From: Rhyzopertha dominica
Taxonomy: Eukaryota; Arthropoda; Insecta; Coleoptera; Bostrichidae
Assembly: GCA_025024175.1 (NCBI GenBank)
Contig: QCXZ01000053.1
Location: 4,650,001 to 4,714,000, forward strand
Length of the DNA stretch: 64,000 nt
Reading direction: 5' to 3'
The notes beneath the pieces are model-generated. The model was not told the origin of the DNA. It worked only from the letters and a program-made list of their open reading frames with translations, and did not search any database. The position numbers were made by a program, and so were the translations under genes. Each line of letters opens with the position of its first letter. Within the stretch, counting starts at the first letter, position 1. This document shows, piece by piece, positions 9,194-21,994 of the stretch.

Positions 9194-11299
9194 TCAGTTA
9201 TACAGCAGAGTTAAGGTTACAAATGATTTGATTAGAATTTATAGATATGTTCCTGTATTTTAGTTACCACTTAAATAATAAATACAGCTATGCTTTTTTT
9301 GAAACTAATTGTTTCTTTTTTGCAATTGTCAAGTTTAGAGCTAACCACTTTTTTGTAGTGTCTATTTTGCCCTAGATTTACTTTTTTATTGTTTTTTTCC
9401 CTTTTTTATCGTTAATATTTTACCGTGTGATTTACCTATTTTGTCGTCTTACTTTTGTCGTGCTGTTTCAATTAATCCTATAATAATAATGGAAAAGGTA
9501 CTTGAAACGTAATTTTCAGTAATTTTTATCATAATATATACAGGGTGTTCAAAAATTATTACACAAGCCTCTAAGCTTCAATTGATTATGACTTTTTTCA
9601 TTGTTTCAAGGCTGCACTCATTGTGAAACATTCTGAATTAATTAGTGGCTTGAAAACAATCTGATTCCTTCACGAGATTTATCAAATAATTCTGTAGATC
9701 ATTTAGACCTATAACTATCATTCTTAAAAAAATAGATATCAAAGTTATATAGTAAACTCAACTTAATTTTTACAGGGGATGCAAAATTTAATTGTAAAAA
9801 TCTCGAATGGGTTTGAGGGTCGATTTCATAATTTCTGCAAAATCAAAGGAGTGTTGTATGGCTCAGTTAATTTCAATTTTTTTCACGTACGAGATCGACG
9901 GAGACTTTCTAGCATTCATTTATAATAGTGTTCCGAACATCCGCACAAATTTTTAGGGCTCTGCGAATTTTTGCAGCTTCACTACTATTTTTATGGCTAA
10001 TTTTACTAAATTTTGGGCTTACAAACGTAATTTTCAAACAAAATTTGATTTGGGTTTTAGACCCCCAGCAATGAAACTAAAATGTCACATTTTCACTTTA
10101 CTAGATGGTGGCAGAAAATATATCGCAAAAAAATGTGAAGAAGACTGGCATTTAGAAAGATGTCTTTGAACTTCTCATGTTGAGAAATCTCCTATTTGTT
10201 GAAATTATACATTATATATCATCGAGAGGAAATACCATTGTGTGGTATGGAACAAATCTGACGCAAAAAAATTAAATTATCGCCAACAATGAATATAGAC
10301 ATATTATTAAAGTGGATGTCTATGCTATGTTGTCCGCACTGCAAGATAATGACATAGAACTGATTCCGTCTAGATACCAAATGCTGGGTATGACGTTAGT
10401 AGAAAGTTAGNTGATGATGCCATCTTTCAGCACTACTGGTGCTGTGTGGAAAGTGTCATGGAGTATACGATTCTCTTCTATAATCGCCAGTTCATAAATA
10501 GAGCAGATATAATGGAAGGTCTATCGATAAAAAAAAAAATGAAAGACTGCGACCTTTTGGATGTGACGACGACATTCTTCTTGTGGAATGTAAAGTACCC
10601 AACAAGAGGGGAACACTGTGCAGGAATAGAATATAAATTAAGATACAGCTTCAGTGACTGTTAAGAACTTAAAAAAAAAAGAATCTTCGAGGTGAAGTTA
10701 GAAGAAATCAATCATTTTTGAAGAAAAAATAAATATCAACAGTTACAATTTGACAACACTGCCACAACACCTACGATACCGGTTGCGCCGATCAGGTAGG
10801 TGAATGCCCTGCTTACTTGGTCACTATACCACGTATTAATCCCGCTCAGACTCCGCAACAGCCGGTCTTCCGGCCACCTCCGTAAGGTCGAACCTCCCTA
10901 GGGCATCGTGACCTCCTTACAACAATCTCCTAACGGGTCAGTTCCACCGCGGGCAGGGCCGATCCGGCCGAGAATTTTAATAACAAGGTCATTCGGAATC
11001 GTCGAAAGAGATTACGCGTATTTTGAACTGTGGGCAGTTTGGAAAATGTTTATGTCTGGACGGTGGAGGAAGTTTACACAGATATGAAAGAGACATGGAA
11101 ATATTTTCTCACGTCCGTCAGTGTTTTGGTCCACCACGGACCCAGTCTATTATTATAGTGTTTGCAGAGAATGTTGAGTAAATCCATAACAATTTTCAAA
11201 ACCTTAACTCAGTCATTAGACCACTGTTAAGGTTTCAGTTGTAAGCCTGTAAAGGTAACTGTTTATGGCCTTCGCCAANTCGTATTAGACAATTGACGC
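9194..11299. other. intergenic; unidentified repeats
   Basis: TATACAGGGTGTTCAAAAATT at about 9538 looks like the end of an insect DNA transposon, but no partner end was found. A small frame at 10446-10664 has no recognised relatives. 10745-10980 is a GC-rich block with GGTCTTCCGGCCACC and GGGCCGATCCGGCC, probably the edge of a retroelement. Otherwise nothing is seen. Confidence 0.4.
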
Positions 11300-12120
11300 A
11301 AAAATTCTAATCTTTGTTAATCCAAACGTTCTTAAGGAACATATTACTTTTAGACTGCTTACAGGTTTCCCATTGGAATAATGATATGGAGGGTGCGACA
11401 ATAATATAAGTAAGGCGAGTTTCCAGTGAACCAAAATTAAACCTGTTTAAAAGAATTTGGTGATCACTGCCTCTCGGCGAATAAAAGCCATCGGTTAAAA
11501 ATGACAAAAATTTAAGATATTTTCTTTGTACTTATTCGAGTTGATCTATATAAGATCTATAAATAGGAAACCATATTAACGCCGCGTATTCTAGCCTAGT
11601 ACGAATAAGGAACAATATAATAATTGTAAAGTGCGTAAGATAGTGAATTCCTTACAATTACTATAAATGAAACCATAAGAATTATATCATTTTGCAATTA
11701 TATCTAAGATATGGTCGTTAAAGTAAACTTTTAATCAAACACGACCCCGAGATCCTTAAACTTATTAATTCTATTTAGGACTTCATTATTGATTTGATAT
11801 TGATAAAGTAATATATTCTGTCTACGAGTAAACGAAAGCACATTGCATTTTGGAGTATCTAAATCTAATCTATTCAGATTACACCACGTTGTTAAAAAAT
11901 TCAAGTCGTTTTGAAGGATCAAACAGTTGTCTGAGGAAGAAATGTTAGTGAATAATTTAAGGTCGTCTGCAAACAATAATTTATAACAATTTAATGAGTC
12001 TGGTAGGTCGTTGATAAATAGAAGAAACAAAAAGGGACCTAAATTGCATCCTTGAGGAACAGCAGAGTTTGACCAAAATGGGTTAGAGGCAAAGTTAGCA
12101 TAACGAACCCTATTTTCTCT
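11300..12120 (-). pseudogene. non-LTR retrotransposon (LINE) reverse transcriptase, 5'-truncated
   Basis: Read from 12120 downward: NSAVPQGCNLGPFLFLLFINDLP, then [10 protein letters not shown] (catalytic FADD), then LTTWCNLNRLDLDTPKCNVLSFTRRQ. After that come KDLGVVFD and LEYAALIWFPIY, and finally SDHQILLNRFNFGSLETR. This is the standard order for the palm, thumb and C-terminus of CR1/Jockey-group LINEs. Frames are broken after KDLGVVFD. Only the 3' half is present, as expected from incomplete target-primed reverse transcription. The exact clade is not resolved. Confidence 0.88.
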
Positions 12121-12164
12121 CCCAATTTAGCCAGGAGGATGATTATATGACGTGAAATCATATC

Positions 12165-12395
12165 GAAGCCACCAAAAAAGACACCGTTGTGAGACTGCCT
12201 CCTTAATACTATGTTCTCAATCCAATTGAACTAATTTGGAGTGATCTAAAACGAGGAATTAGAAGACACAATAATTCTTCTAATTTAAATGCTAGTGTGG
12301 TGAACGTTATTAGGAACGAAGTTGACAAGGTTAGTGCTGAAAAGTGGATAAACTGTGCAAAACATGTTATCGACATTGAATATCACGACGTATGA
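12165..12395 (+). pseudogene. Tc1/IS630-type DDE transposase C-terminus, fragment
   Basis: The frame reads VVRLPP, a stop, then YYVLNPIELIWSDLKRGIRRHN, and ends WINCAKHVIDIEYHDV before TGA at 12393. LNPIELIW with the preceding LPPY is the block containing the last acidic region of Tc1/pogo-like DDE transposases, and WxNCxxHV..IE closes such proteins. The rest of the element is absent. Confidence 0.7.
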
Positions 12396-13636
12396 AATTA
12401 TAACAAAGCTCAAATACCATTCGATTTGTGGATTTTCTCACACATTTAAACAAGCGCGCAGCAGTCAGAAATCAAAAAACAATTTAGTGCTACATATCGT
12501 TGACTCAAAAAAAATTCTTCAAAAAAGACGGAGTGAAATAAACTTGATGGTGATTACAAGCTTCTGAAACGTCGTAGAGAAAATCTATGTGAATTAAAAA
12601 CTACCTACTTAAAAAATGAGTTAAAAATGTTTTTACGGAATTCAAAAAAGTTACAGGCGATTTAAAATAATCTTGTTTTAATATCTTATAAACTGTTGCA
12701 GATAACTTAACTTTGAAAACATACTGAGCATAAAATCTAGCAAATTTGCCTACGTTTAATCATAGATAGGAGGGGTGAAACGACACAATCTAATCGTAGT
12801 AAATCATTTTTCTTATTCTCATGTTGACATTCGCGATTCAAATTGCAGTCACGTAGCGGAATACGTTGCACAAACGGTGAAATCTGAGAGGGCAAACGTC
12901 ATTGCACGATAATCGGACAAAGTGACGGTGCAGTAAAAATCGCCCTCGTTTGCAGGCTCACATGAACACACCCTGAACTGTCATGTTAATCGACGCGGAA
13001 GCTAATTTTAACATGAACAATCTGCATGTCGCGAAAGACACCTTCGGATTACGTTGGCGGAGACGTAAGTACGCTATTACGAACCAGTGGCGTGGATTGA
13101 AGGGCAAACATTAAATTCTCGTCCAGAGAATGGTCCTGTGAGATGGTAAATGAAAAAATAATGATGAAGATGAAAGAACTGAACATCACAAACAAACAAC
13201 GGGTATGTAACTAGCGAGGTTCATTTGTGCCCCAAAATAAAAGATCTGCAATTATTGTGAACTTTAATGTAAAAATTATAAAATAGTTTCGTAATCTGAA
13301 CAATATAAATGTAGAAAAGATTAAACTGGAATTGATGGAATGTGATTGAAACTTGGATTCTGCTGATGGGGATATGATCTGTCATGAAATATATGAAGTA
13401 TGTAACAATGAGAACGGGATATTGTATACAAAGCATTTTCTAATGCCACTGTAAGTGAGAAGAATGGGAAAGTCTTGAAAGACTTCGAAAGGAAGTTGTT
13501 GATATGTTAAAGATTAAGAGAAAAGTTGTTATTTTGCCAAGATTGATGCAAATAGGAACAGTTCAACTTAAATGTGGAAAATACTGAAGGATTTGATCAG
13601 AGATTCTAAAAATGAATCTCTCTGTTAAAAACATAC
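12396..13636. other. intergenic, with a CpG-rich patch
   Basis: 12830-13140 has many CpG dinucleotides compared with its flanks and no convincing open frame. It may be a regulatory element or old repeat. The flanks are AT-rich with no recognised gene. Confidence 0.35.
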
Positions 13637-14816
13637 ATGATTTTGATTTATGGTGAATGCAAGAAAAATGCTTCCGCTGCTGCCAGTTTATTCAGACGTT
13701 TCCCAAATAGAAGAGCTCCTGCCGATACAATTTTCAAGATACTTGAATTAACTTTAAGGACAAACTGCCCACCACTGAAAAAGTCAGGAGAAAGAACAGC
13801 AACAGGCCCTGACAATGAAATTAGGGCATTGGAAATAATTGACGAAAATCCTCATATTGGTCAAAGGGTAGTCCCAAGAGCAACCGGTATTAGTCTGTCT
13901 TCAGTACACCGAATAATTAAAGGCAATCAATTTCATCCGTATCACTTGCAATTGGTTCAGGCCTTAAACGAGACAGATTATCCTAAAAGTCTGGCTTTTT
14001 GTAACTTTTTCGGGAACACCAAAATTTGAATGTGAGATTTTATGACAACATTTGCTTCTTAGATGAAGCAAGATTTTCTAATAATGGTGGGGTTAACAAA
14101 CATAACATGCATTATTATCCACGTTGGATTCGAGAAGGACATTTTCAAACTATCTGCTCGACGAATGTCTGGTGCGGAATATTGTGGAATCAAATTGTTG
14201 GGCTTTCTTTTTTTCGCGATAGTTTAAACGGCAATACTTAACCAAATTTTTTAAGAAACATTTTACCGGTACTTCTCCAACAAGATGGGGCACCTGCGCA
14301 TTATCATAGAATAGTGCGAAATCATCTTGATTTGGTTTTGCCTAACCGATGGATAGGAAGAGGTTCAATCCTTGCCCATCGAGAATCCCGGATTTTTTTC
14401 TGTGGGGAATGGTAAAAGAGCAAGTATACCAAACACCAGTTGAAAGTGTAGAACATTTAGAAAATAAAATATGTGATGCATGTAGATTCATCATTCTAGA
14501 AATGTGAATGCATGTCAAAAGATCGTTTTGGGCACGAATTCAAGCTTGTGAAAACAGCGGAGGGCGACATTTTGAGCATTTATTACATTAATGTTATTGA
14601 ATAAACATTTTTCCAAAATAAAATTTGTTTTACAATAACGAATTTAGTTAAAGCAAATGATTGAAGTTTATGTCAAAACTTACGAATTTATACAGCTTTC
14701 TACGTTTTATATTTTTTAAGACGATGAACAATTATCAATGTTACCTCTGCAAATGTATTTTGGGTTGAATTTTTAATTTCGTCAGGGTCATTATTATTCG
14801 TGAAACATCCTGAATA
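13637..14816 (+). pseudogene. IS630/Tc1-like transposase with DUF4817 N-terminus, copy 1
   Basis: From ATG 13637 the product begins MILIYGECKKNASAAASLF..RFPNR (DUF4817). It continues with ENPHIGQRV and GISLSSVHRIIKGNQFHPYH (helix-turn-helix). Then come FLDEARFSNNGGVNKHNMHYY (first catalytic Asp), NVWCGI, and QQDGAPAHYHRIVRNHL (second Asp). The region around RWIGRG follows, where the last acidic residue (SPDL block) is blurred by frameshifts. The right end at about 14700-14816 is an inverted copy of the 5' end of copy 2 at 63193 (GGATGTTTCACGAAT...ATGACCCTGACG). The left terminal repeat is missing, so the copy is truncated at its 5' end. Nucleotide similarity to copy 2 is very high, which suggests fairly recent activity of the family. 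Confidence 0.85.
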
Positions 14817-16860
14817 AATATATAAATGTTTGATTATATTATAGTTAAGGGTGTAATACAAACATGATGTTTGTATGTATGTACTTTTTGTAATTTTTTT
14901 ATTATAAGGCTTTCCTATTTGACAATAAATCATTCTAACTCGCCTAAGACTAAATAACAACATGGCGATTATTTTATCATTGTATATACACAAATCAAAA
15001 AAATCCCAGGACTTTCGAAAGAGAACTTGCATTTTAAAGCTATCTTCTCACCTACACCATTGAGCGTATATTAGTGCTGCTAAGTATTAATGCGTATAAT
15101 TGTATCAGTATCAGTTTCCTTATTGTGCTTTCTCCCGTTTTGATCCATGTCAACTGGTGTTAACCATCCGTAAAATTCGCGTAGGTAATAGCGGCGCCAT
15201 AAACTCAAGCCCACAAAGGAAGTACATTGAGTTCGAAAACTTCTTATATGGTCGAATCTATATCGCTTAGAAACGATCAAACCAAGGGAATACGCGGAAA
15301 AAGCTACGTTGCAAAATGAAAAATTTTTGCATCGGGTACATGCTAGTTTAGTACTATTTTTTTTTAATAATTTCTTCACTTTTTACAGAGAATGANGGCT
15401 CATCATTTATAAGCTTAAATTCAATAATAGACATTTCGTACCTNACATTANATGATAAAAGTTCATNGTTGATTGTACAAGGTGTTTTAAATAAAAACTA
15501 CCATAAGGTGTTAAAGGATGATCATCCAGCCAAATCTGTACGTACCGACGGAAAACCACTGACAAGTGAGGATTTATGTCTTAGTTTTCACCTGAAAATC
15601 TGTTATTCACACATAGCTGGTTTTAAAGTTTATAGATATTAAAAAATAAGTAGCTATTTTGAAATTTTCTAAAAAAGATTCGTAATAGTTCAATATGAAA
15701 ATTTCCATAAGATAAATATGATTAATCAGAAATTTTGTAGAGCAATTTTTCGCAAATCTGACGTCGACACTGATAAATCAATGTTATCTTATAAAAATTA
15801 TAAAAATGTCATCTTCAAAGATTTTCTTTTGAAAAAATTACTTTTATCAAGTGATTTAAAATAATGCTAAATTTATTTTGATTTATATATGTTTTGTTTT
15901 GTCTTTTTTTTTAATATTTATTTCAATAATACCTCTAACTACTTCTACGCTGATTTAAACAATCTATATCAATTATCCAATATCTGTGTTTGTTTTATAA
16001 GTTTGCCGCTTGTTACTGATGCTGAGCTTCACTAACAATAACATAATACCACAGGGGAATAAAAATCGAATAAAAAAAAATGCCGTACCACTATACAATT
16101 GAGCTTACGGTACTTGCTCGCGTATACACAGAAAATATCTCGCTATCCTGCTTAGCCTGAACCAGTTAAGAACGGTGGTGCCAGTTCAGCATTTTGTCCC
16201 CAGAACAAGGAATCTTTTTATATTTTTATATATCTCGTTTGTCAAGTAGAATTTGAACCAGTAATTTATAATATGTAATACTACAGTGATTAGGTATAGA
16301 GTGTTTCAAAATTATTGGCATCTCAGCGAGTCATTGGTCAGAAGCTAGTTTAACATCTAATTCCAAAATTCTTACTGGATCCAGTAAGTTATAATAAAAC
16401 GCACAATTATTTCACAATGTTTCTTTAGAATTAGTATTTATTATAATCAACTGAACGGATAGAAAAACCTTTTAGGACTCATATATGAGATTTCCTAATA
16501 ATTTCTTACTCATGAGAAATTTGTTTGTCCGACTATACTTGAACAACTTGTAAAATTTTTGTTTTATCAAAGTCAATCATGCGTTTAGTCTAATATGAGT
16601 ATTCAGCTATAAAAGACGTATGTGTTTTTTCAAAAAGCGTACCGCGAACTTTTTTTTTTCTTTTAGTTGGACCTAAGCAACGCTTACCGCAATAACAAGT
16701 AATCTTTATCTTTATATTTAGTAAAATTTAGTAATTTATTATACGTACTGTCAACAACTAAAATATTATGTTTTGTAAGTATCCTCTTTACTTTTTCCGA
16801 AAGACCTTGTACATAAGGCAACTTTAATTAAAACATTCAAAACTGATCAATGCTGTCAAA
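14817..16860. other. intergenic, AT-rich, no gene seen
   Basis: A minus-strand frame near 15080-15379 has no ATG and no recognised relative. Ambiguous bases at 15397-15467 mark poor sequence. ATAGAGTGTTTCAAAATTATTGG near 16297 may be a transposon edge. Confidence 0.4.
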
Positions 16861-17640
16861 GTGGAAAAATAATTAATGAATTCTTCTTTAAGTCAAGGGT
16901 ATCCATTTAATTCTTTTATTATAAAGGGCTTTTGACTAACAGGTAGTCATCATCAGTACAACAAAGATCAAAACATAGAAAAAAGAAACTTTTTTAAATC
17001 GATTAAAAAGTCAAAAAATTTAGAATATACTAGGTAAATTTTGTCATGATTTTGACTGTTCAAATGATTTAGAAACCTACCCAGCTCTTCTATATAGTGG
17101 GGCCAATTAACAATAGTGTCATCTACTAAAACTGTTTATCGCTACCTGTTCAAAATTTTCCGTAAACAAATTGGCTACTACAGGACTTAGAGGTGAACCC
17201 ATTGCACAACCTGATTTTTGTTCATAAAAATTATCGTTCCATAAGAAATAAGTAGATTTTAAACAATGTTCATATAATCCGGGTATCGTATCACCTTGGG
17301 GATCGCTATTAAGCTTGGATTTGATGATATCTATCGTTTCAGGGATGGGTACTTTGGTAAATAAAGAAAGTTAAACCTTTTATAATATCAATAAAGTCTG
17401 AAGAATTTTTGATGAAACTACTGGTTTTTCCTACATAAGGTTTTAAACAGTTTTGCCAGTCTGTAACAAGGACTGCCGATAGTATTGACTATAGGTCCTA
17501 ACGGGATACCTTGCAATCGGAAATAGCTAAAAAATCGATAGGTTTGAAGTATAAATAAGATCATTAGCAATTTAGGAGATTTTTGATGTTTCCTCATCTG
17601 ATAATTCTCTAACTCTAATCTCATAATCTCTCTAATTGAG
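16861..17640 (-). mobile_element. Penelope-like retroelement, family B, fragment
   Basis: On the minus strand the reverse-transcriptase blocks appear in the expected order. GIPLGPIVNTIGSPCYRLAKL (about 17520-17440) comes first, then GDTIPGLYEHCLKSTYF, then KSGCAMGSPLSPVVANLF (about 17215-17160). VDDTIV with the catalytic Asp pair follows at about 17125. After a short decayed tail the 3' non-coding end carries a hammerhead core at 16921-16960. The connector and GIY-YIG endonuclease are missing, so RT and 3' end are joined by an internal deletion. The family differs in sequence from A, C, D and E. Confidence 0.85.
16921..16960 (-). ncRNA. hammerhead ribozyme motif in PLE family B
   Basis: On the minus strand: CTGATGA (16950-16956), a helix II of TGACTA and TAGTCA around a CCTGT loop, then AAAA where GAAA is expected, followed by GCCC. 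The first core box is perfect and helix II is fully paired. The single G-to-A change in the second box should impair cleavage. Confidence 0.6.
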
Positions 17641-18344
17641 CTTCTATGTATTTTGGAGCGTTCCTCCTTTTCCGGAAGACAATATTCTTACTTGATAATT
17701 ATGTGTTGATCTGTATTGAAAGTAGAATGCATTTTTCTCCCTATAGTTTATTAGTCTTTTTATTTATTTGTACTTGTACTTTGCATAGCTCATTCGTGTA
17801 GGTACTAGACACCTGTACGCGGTACTATAGTTGAATTTTAAACAATCGAAAAATTCTAAAGATACCTAGAAAATTCAGTTTTCGTATCGATTAAAACAAA
17901 ATTAATCGAATTGAAAGCTTAGATGTCCCGCCTGTCCTCCTACCGTATTTATGTTTAGAACCAATGTCGTCCATTTGAAAACAAAATTTTGTGAAACTAT
18001 GTAAGAAGCTTAACTTATTATGGTGGAAATTCATGTGTTTTCAGCAGTTAGTACAGCTAGTTCTAAATGATTTTAAGTGGGACCTCGTGTGAAAGAAAAT
18101 GGAAAATTTTTGGCAACATTCGATCAAAAAAAGATTCGTTGTATGTTATATAATATGTTGGGCCACACCCTCCAAGACCCACGTTTTAGCCTTATATATA
18201 TATTCTTATGAAAATCATTAATACATTCCACAGTACTGTTAATTTCATGGGAATACGGTCGACTTTTATAAAAGAAGAAAAAAAATATTTTCATTCAACG
18301 ATAAGATATCTCGCATTTGCGCTTTATCCATAATAGATACATAC
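17641..18344. other. intergenic, no gene seen
   Basis: AT-rich. The part up to about 17800 may be more of the Penelope-like element on the minus strand, but no motif supports this. Confidence 0.35.
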
Positions 18345-19135
18345 ATGTATGTATTTATTCTGGATAGAGTATTGAAGAAAACCGCAGAAAACTCCGATCA
18401 GATCTCTATTGTCTTAAGCCAGTCTTTAACACCTTCATCAACACGATGGATAGACGCAAAACCACCAGGCCATGCTGTACGGGGGCATCTGTTGACCATA
18501 TGTCCAATTGTTTGGAGGGGATCTCCTCATTCACAAAAAGGGTTGATAGATGAACCCCATTTATTAAGGAAAAACTTGCATTTTCCATGACCAATGCGAA
18601 GGCGATTCAGAGTGACCCAATACCTTCTTGGGAGGTCAGTTCCTGCTACCTCTTCCGTAGGATCGTCTATAAGCTGCTGATTGAATATATCATGTTTTTT
18701 AAGTTGCCAAACAGAACACCATCCATCTTTAATGGTATAAAGAGCACGAAGGAAATCTTCTGTCCACAGAGGTTTTCTAGAAGTTAGCCGAGATGTAGGT
18801 AGTTCTTGCAGATCTCGGGAATCAGAAAGAAGCAAGGCAGTTGTAGAAGTACTGAGTACATTTGCATTTGCACCCCAACTTGTACCAGCAAGCTTATGCA
18901 CAATGTTATTTCTAGTCTGTAATTTTTTGCTGACGTTTTCTAGATGTTTCTTGTACGTTAGAGATGTATCTAGGGTCACTCCAAGGTATTTTGGCGACAA
19001 GTTATGTTTAAGAATTATGTTATTTGACATAACTTGAAGCTGTTTCCTCTTTTGGTGATTGTTGAGATGAAAGCAAGTTACTTCTGTCTTCAATGGATTA
19101 GGGCACAAGCGCCGGGTTTTAAAATAGCAATTCAT
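18345..19135 (-). pseudogene. non-LTR retrotransposon C-terminal region with RNase-H-like/zinc tail
   Basis: An open frame of 202 codons starts at 19135. It contains LCPNPLKTEVTCFHLNNHQ, PKYLGVTLDTSLTYKKHL, RNNIVHKLAGTSWGA, LNRLRIGHGKCKFFLNKWG and NPFCE. After one stop the same frame continues QTIGHMVNRCP and HRVDEGVKDWL. The YLGVTLD block follows the reverse-transcriptase thumb. The NRLRxGHG...C..C...H....C tail closes a well-known class of arthropod LINE ORF2 proteins. The segment that normally follows TTALLLSD (a stretch ending at the RNase-like domain) has been deleted, joining it directly to DLQELPTSRL. The reverse-transcriptase core is not present. Confidence 0.82.
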
Positions 19136-19254
19136 AATCTTAGATAACAGAAAAGGCCAAAAATCGATAGATTTTATTGCAGCGACACCGAAGTCCCTCC
19201 TTCCACAATGCTCTTACACGGTAAGTATTAAGGCCCTGTTATTGTCATCCCACA

Positions 19255-19776
19255 ATGATGCAGAGGGCTTGCCAAGACATACAAGACAATCCAAAACTTA
19301 ATCTTTCATTTCTTTCCTCCGGAAAATTCCCAAAATTTTCATGGAATTTGCTCCGGTCGGAACTATACGCGGTACTTGATTACTCTTTTGTAGAGTTCTC
19401 AGTACTCAAGTATCTACTTTTCTTGATCGTCTTTCAGCGTTACGAAAATTTTTCTTCAACTGATGCTCTACAAAATCCAGGGATATTTTCCCGTAGCAAG
19501 TGTGTGGCAACGCTGGTTCCAGTTTGGTTGGTCATTGGAACCGGATGCGCCTACCGCAAGGTTACCGAGGCGGAAACAAAAGAAGACCAACAAAATCCAC
19601 GGCCTACTTTTGCCTTTTTTCGCTTTACTCGGGATTACTCTACATACGCGAAGGTGGTTGACCCCCAACGAGGGTTATTTTTAGAACGCGAGATGACTTA
19701 TGGTCGTGGTTTTCGGCACGTAACTTCGAAGCCTCAAGCTTTTTTTCGTTTATTTTCAGGGCAACCTTGTCGCTGA
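19255..19776 (+). other. unidentified open frame, 173 codons
   Basis: ATG at 19255, open to TGA at 19774-19776, in a region of higher GC than its flanks from about 19400. No motif is recognised. The minus strand is also open over 19468-19668, so the frame may be chance in a GC-richer repeat. No splice signals or neighbours argue for a host gene. Confidence 0.2.
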
Positions 19777-21319
19777 AAGCTCTGGTTGAAAAAAGTTTAG
19801 GGCAAATCATCTGCTCAAGTGTCGAAAACTGATTTAAACGACAATGCAGTATTATAAATAATATTCGAAGTAGTATTTATAATAAAATTTTTCAGTTGAT
19901 TTGCAATATTTTATTGAATATAGCGTACCTATTTTAAGTAAGACGCCTTAAAAATAATAATCGTTTTTTTCTGTTTTTACGAGCATTTTCAAGCATTTTA
20001 TTAAACTAGTGGAAATTAAATTGTGAAGCCATCTACAAGCCCTTAAGAGAACTTCCTAAACCTAGAGTGAAATAGTTTATGTCCTGCTGAATACAGCATA
20101 ACATAGACATGCGAATAATTCAATTTCGTAGGGTAATACATAAAAAATTAGAAAATACCAACTTAAATGTGAGCTAAAAAAACCATACAGTTGAGAAAAA
20201 ATCACAAGGTACCTGAAACCAAGTGAAGTATATTACTTTTATTACAACACCTGTATTTTTATGCGCAGTTATAAAAAATAGCTGCCTCGTATATTCTTTG
20301 TAGCTATCAACAAAAGTTTGAAAACTAATATGTATTTTTCAATTACGGTTGTTACATTTCGGGATGTTTATACGCCTTTATTGCTTAATTAGCGATTATT
20401 TATTAAGGCACTAGGTAAATATAAATAATTACGAAAAAGGCATACTTACCCATTACATATTCTTGTATTCCTCCCATTGCAGGATTACCTGTAACAAATA
20501 AGAGACTACAGTGAATAAACGGCGATAATACATTTTTAATGATATTGAAACCATATGTGTCTCAACATTTATATATTACGTTCTTAAATTAATGAATAAT
20601 AGCCATTTTAGGTATCGAAACCGCAAGCACCAAAGCCACAGAATTATTTTATTGGACAGATAATAAGAGAAATAACTAAAACAAACCATTCGTGCCATAA
20701 GAATTTGACATTCTACACTATCATGACATAGACTAGCTTGTAGTCCGTATAGTAAATCGATTGAGCTAACAATTACAATACACCAGTTCATACGATCTAA
20801 TAAAGATATTTTCGTATTTATGTCACTCCCGGGTATACCAAAGGCAGACATTAAATTAATAAATTTAAGTGGCATGTAATTGTTGTTTTTGCATTTTGCA
20901 TTTCTTAATTTCCATTATCATTATCATTCTGTATAAAAATATTTTTTGGTGTGTTAATTTTGTAGACAGCAATTATTAGTATCTATACTATATTTTACAA
21001 TGAATAGAGGGTGTGTAAAAATTACAGCACAAATTTAATTAGCTTCACTAGGTAACAACTTTCATATTTCAAATAGAATAATCCATTTTTATTTTGATTA
21101 TTTAACAGACAGATAGCTTATGAAACTGAGGGAAAAAGCTTTCAATGCAACGGAATTACTACCAAAGTGTTAGAAATTATACTAACGCACCAATCCAGCG
21201 AGAAAAAAAGCATATTTTCAGTAACGTGAAGTAGCCTACGAAAGATAGGTGTTCATAACAAGACCCAACCACTAATACGTTTACATATAGCCAGCCCGCA
21301 CTGTCTAAATAACCTTTTT
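19777..21319. other. intergenic, AT-rich, no gene seen
   Basis: A minus-strand frame at 20576-20875 is rich in hydrophobic residues, but nothing identifies it. Confidence 0.4.
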
Positions 21320-21965
21320 GCTCTATTTCTCAGGGTGGTTTAACTGATAAATTTTATCAAATCCAAAGTACCCGGGATGGACATCATTGGAATTGATCCG
21401 ATAAAGTTATGTTGTCCTGCTGTTGTACCTATTTTAACACATATAAATTTATGTATTGAACGTCAAAATTTTCCCACTAATCTTGTCAAGCCGATTCCGA
21501 AGAATATTAATCCTGCAGATTTTAAGGACTTGCGTCCTATTAGCATCCTTCCATGCTTATCTAAAATCTTTGAAATGTACTGCATAAATAAATCAGATAT
21601 TTTCTGACAGGAGGAGGTGTTATATCATTAGAGCAACTAATAATAAGAATAACATGGTCTTATTTTTGCTTGATTGTAGTAAAGCCTTTGATACAAATAA
21701 TCATAACATTATGCTGTCATTATTGCATTATTATAGCTTCGAGATCAATCAACAATCTTAATTAGGAACTATTTATAAAATAGAGTGCAAAAGGTCAGCA
21801 TTAACAGTTGTTTCTCTGTCGAGCCGTCAAATCAGGAATTCCCCATGGCTCCATATTGAGACCACTTCAGTTTGCAATATATACTTTTCTGGATTGAAAT
21901 CCTTAAAAGATCACAGCTATTCTGTTTGGACCCAGCAATACTCTACTGGAGACTAGAAACTCTCG
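21320..21965 (+). pseudogene. non-LTR retrotransposon reverse transcriptase, fragment
   Basis: Frames show KSKVPGMDIIGIDPIKLCCP, then PTNLVKPIPKNINPADFKDLRPISILPCLSKIFE, then FLLDCSKAFDTNNHNIMLSLLHYY. These are fingers and palm blocks of a CR1/Jockey-group LINE. The expected PQGSILGPLLF region survives as frame-broken sequence near 21840-21890. The element is interrupted at about 21995 by a Penelope-like insertion and no further LINE sequence is seen after it. Confidence 0.85.
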
Positions 21966-21994
21966 ATCTGTCAAATAACAACTCTCCTATAATA

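Noticed and set aside
10446..10664. Possible piggyBac-type fragment
   Set aside because: No DDD motif or cysteine-rich tail was found, so I left it unidentified.
15080..15379. Minus-strand frame of 99 codons
   Set aside because: It has no ATG and no family pattern, and lies next to ambiguous bases.
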